DNA of 64,000 nucleotides from an uncultured Roseicyclus sp. (GTDB lineage Bacteria; Pseudomonadota; Alphaproteobacteria; Rhodobacterales; Rhodobacteraceae). Below the pieces are notes generated by a model, which saw nothing but the letters and a program-made list of their open reading frames with translations, was not told where the DNA came from and did no database searches. Where the stretch lies: contig CANLLF010000003.1 of the NCBI GenBank assembly GCA_947491935.1, forward strand, positions 434,001 to 498,000, in the 5' to 3' direction. How positions within the stretch are numbered: the stretch's first letter is position 1; each line of letters starts with the position of its first letter. The translations under genes and the position numbers were made by a program. Below are positions 62,950 to 64,000 of the stretch, piece after piece.

Positions 62950-64000
62950 TGAGCGATATTCTGGTCGTCGACGATGAACGCGACATCCGTGAACTGATTT
63001 CGGATATCCTGCAAGACGAGGGGTTTTCTACCCGGATGGCGGGCAATTCCGACGAGGCCATGGCCGAGTTGAACAAGAGCGCGCCGGGGCTGATGATCCT
63101 CGATATCTGGCTCAAGGATAGCAACATGGACGGGATCGATATCCTGGGCCATGTGAAGCGCGACAATCCGGACGTGCCGGTGGTGATCATCTCGGGCCAC
63201 GGCAATGTCGAGATCGCGGTCGCGGCGATCAAACAGGGCGCCTATGACTTCATCGAGAAGCCGTTCAACATCGATCAGTTGATGGTGGTCATCAAACGGG
63301 CGATGGAAACCTCGCGTTTGCGGCGGGAGAACACGGCGTTGCGGCGGCAGGACACGCGCTCGACGGACATGATCGGCTCGTCCTCGTCCTTTCGGACCCT
63401 CAAGGGGCAGCTTGACAAGGTGACGAAATCCAATGGCCGCGTGATGCTGACCGGCGGCCCGGGATCCGGCAAGGAGGTGGCGGCGCGCTACGTGCATGCC
63501 AATTCAAACCGGGCGGATGCGCCCTTTGTGACGGTCTCCTCGGCGTCGATCCAGCCCGACCACATGGAGGAGGTGCTGTTTGGCCGCGAGAGCCAGCAGC
63601 GCGGGGTGGAGCAGGGCCTTCTGGAGCAAGCCCATGGCGGCGTGATCTACTTCGATGAAGTGGCCGATATGCCCCTTGGCACACAATCCAAGATCCTGCG
63701 CGTGCTGGTGGATCAGTCCTTCACCCGCGTCGGTGGCACGGCCAAGGTGCGGGTGGATCTGCGGGTGATTTCGTCGACCACACGGAACCTGCAGGAAGAA
63801 ATCGCCGCCGGACGGTTCCGCGAGGAGCTCTATCACCGGCTCAACGTCGTGCCGATTGACGTGCCCGCGCTGGAGGATCGGCGTGAGGATATCCCGGAAC
63901 TGACCCGCTATTTCATCGACCTGCTGAACCGAGAACAGGGCATGGCGGCCCGCAAGCTGGGGGACGACGCGGCGGCGATGCTGCAAACGATGTCGTGGCC
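62949..64000 (+). CDS. ntrX: Nitrogen-related response regulator NtrX, 5' part (cut by the right edge)
   Basis: The gene starts with ATG at 62949, sharing one base with the ntrY stop (TGATG), and runs open to the end of the window (350 codons). The receiver domain has DDERD at residues 8-12, phospho-acceptor Asp52 (MILDIWLKD) and EKPF. The AAA+ domain has Walker A GGPGSGKE (169-176) and the FDEVADM Walker B. The GAFTGA loop is missing here too: VLFGRESQQRGVEQGLLEQAHGG lacks the six-residue insertion. The DNA-binding end is outside the window. Confidence 0.94.
   Translation, partial: MSDILVVDDERDIRELISDILQDEGFSTRMAGNSDEAMAELNKSAPGLMILDIWLKDSNMDGIDILGHVKRDNPDVPVVIISGHGNVEIAVAAIKQGAYDFIEKPFNIDQLMVVIKRAMETSRLRRENTALRRQDTRSTDMIGSSSSFRTLKGQLDKVTKSNGRVMLTGGPGSGKEVAARYVHANSNRADAPFVTVSSASIQPDHMEEVLFGRESQQRGVEQGLLEQAHGGVIYFDEVADMPLGTQSKILRVLVDQSFTRVGGTAKVRVDLRVISSTTRNLQEEIAAGRFREELYHRLNVVPIDVPALEDRREDIPELTRYFIDLLNREQGMAARKLGDDAAAMLQTMSW

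Overview
The window is ordinary chromosomal sequence from a marine-type alphaproteobacterium of the Rhodobacteraceae (Roseobacter group). The grounds are high GC content, dense gene packing with many ATGA overlaps, and several gene orders typical of that family: cinA-pgpA-ispDF facing dusB(nifR3)-ntrB-ntrC-ntrY-ntrX, a soxB-D-A-G sarcosine oxidase cluster, ruvX-ccmI, bolA and grx4 next to purL, and a GafA/DUF6456 gene beside a DUF6477 gene. About 60 protein genes are supported. I found no tRNA, rRNA, CRISPR array, insertion sequence or prophage. Both edges cut a gene: the 3' end of an epimerase-like gene on the left and the 5' part of ntrX on the right.

Layout. 1-9.8 kb: a DUF188 protein, the GTPase Der, a DsbA-like protein, the Fe-S pair Grx4/BolA, a MerR/TipA regulator facing purL, a GNAT enzyme, a LysR regulator and an EamA transporter, with a structured candidate small RNA at about 7.75-7.86 kb. 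10-15.3 kb: indolepyruvate ferredoxin oxidoreductase, a TauE/SafE permease and an overlapping PhyH-like protein. 15.3-17.6 kb (minus): DUF2945, DUF1289, ruvX, ccmI. 17.8-24.1 kb (plus): soxB, two tiny tail-rich membrane proteins, soxD, soxA, soxG. 24.2-30.5 kb: a small secreted protein, Fe-superoxide dismutase, a host-attachment-family protein, a LOG protein, a LysM protein and an Atm1-type ABC exporter. 30.5-36.6 kb (minus): a fatty acid desaturase and an RND efflux pair with operator-like palindromes upstream. 36.9-41.5 kb: a TPR membrane protein and BamB, then YdcF and guaA on the other strand. 41.7-49.4 kb: an outer-membrane barrel, an MttB-family methyltransferase, DUF6477/GafA, an acidic secreted protein, lipA and a Sel1-repeat protein. 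49.5-56.9 kb: a 29-bp perfect inverted repeat, two c-type cytochromes, a porin-like barrel, hpt, a Coq10/RatA protein, amtB, cinA, pgpA and ispDF. 57.1-64 kb: dusB and the two nitrogen two-component systems.

How the genes work together. The sox genes oxidise sarcosine to glycine, and a non-pyrrolysine MttB homologue 19 kb away could feed methylated amines into the same kind of one-carbon metabolism. AmtB and NtrBC/NtrYX form a nitrogen-sensing and uptake set. NtrC visibly lacks the GAFTGA sigma-54 loop, and so does NtrX, which points to activation through the housekeeping polymerase as known for Rhodobacter capsulatus NtrC. The GafA-like gene implies that the lineage regulates a gene transfer agent, although no GTA structural gene lies here. 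Its upstream region carries a perfect DnaA box, a CtrA-like box and an inverted repeat within 60 bp, which I rate the most interesting signal in the window. I see no clearly new multi-gene system.
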